Assembly (NCBI GenBank): GCA_032718475.1
Contig: JAUCBJ010001417.1
Coordinates: 1 to 55,546 of the forward strand
Direction: 5' to 3'
Source of the DNA: Nemertoderma westbladi
Lineage: Eukaryota; Xenacoelomorpha; Nemertodermatida; Nemertodermatidae
DNA length: 55,546 bases
The notes below the pieces were generated by a model that did not search any database, had not been told where the DNA came from, and saw nothing but the letters and a program-made list of their open reading frames with translations. Shown one piece after another: positions 55,496 to 55,546 of the stretch; positions within the stretch are counted from its first letter, which is position 1, and every line of letters starts with the position of its first letter. A program made the position numbers and the translations under genes.

Positions 55496-55546
55496 AAAAA
55501 AAACTATATTTTTATAACATTAATTATTTTTTACATGGAAAAAAAA

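Overview
This looks like AT-rich nuclear DNA from an invertebrate animal. The reasons are a gene with a 61-bp GT-AG intron, a membrane-anchored fibrinogen-domain gene split by an intron, a BEL/Pao retrotransposon relic (a group known from animals), Ty3/gypsy, LINE and PIF/Harbinger-type elements, and no bacterial gene organisation. I cannot name the species. The short introns and mixed transposons would suit a sponge or another early-branching or aquatic invertebrate, but this is inference.

Left part (1-20,141): two host-like genes lie on the minus strand. One (994-2404) is an F-box protein with parallel beta-helix repeats. The other (5740-8040) is a type II membrane protein with a Thr/Pro stalk and a fibrinogen C-terminal domain; its 1.2-kb intron carries a TA-flanked inverted-repeat element. 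Between and after them are decayed repeats: a broken multicopy transposon-like gene (3.3-4.6 kb), two tandem arrays (8.4-8.9 and 9.2-9.3 kb), a 0.93-kb fold-back element (9.8-10.7 kb), palindromic TTCTAGAA clusters, an internally deleted BEL/Pao relic (17.5-19.2 kb) and a LINE 3' fragment (19.15-19.7 kb).

Central part (20,142-53,255): one very large satellite with a 21-bp monomer (ACTAGTTCCGTAC followed by TCCTCCCC), about 22.6 kb in total. Two intact-looking Ty3/gypsy LTR retrotransposons interrupt it. Element 1 (26,366-31,542, minus) has 249-bp LTRs that look identical and a GTACT target duplication. Element 2 (45,133-50,446, plus) has 280/278-bp LTRs and a CCCAC duplication. Each encodes a single Gag-Pol polyprotein. 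They are related to each other, share two short LTR motifs, and differ in that element 1 has a TAA at codon 16 of its longest frame. Satellite length 21 is a multiple of 3 and four of six frames lack stops, so it makes many long heptapeptide open frames that should not be taken as genes.

Right part (53,256-55,546): AT-rich DNA with two copies of a TTCTAGAAC-bearing repeat flanking a 1.3-kb PIF/Harbinger-like deletion derivative (53,995-55,300, TTA duplication).

The window reads as a satellite block and its transposon-rich edge, with two ordinary genes at the far left. All calls rest on reading the sequence. No database search was run.
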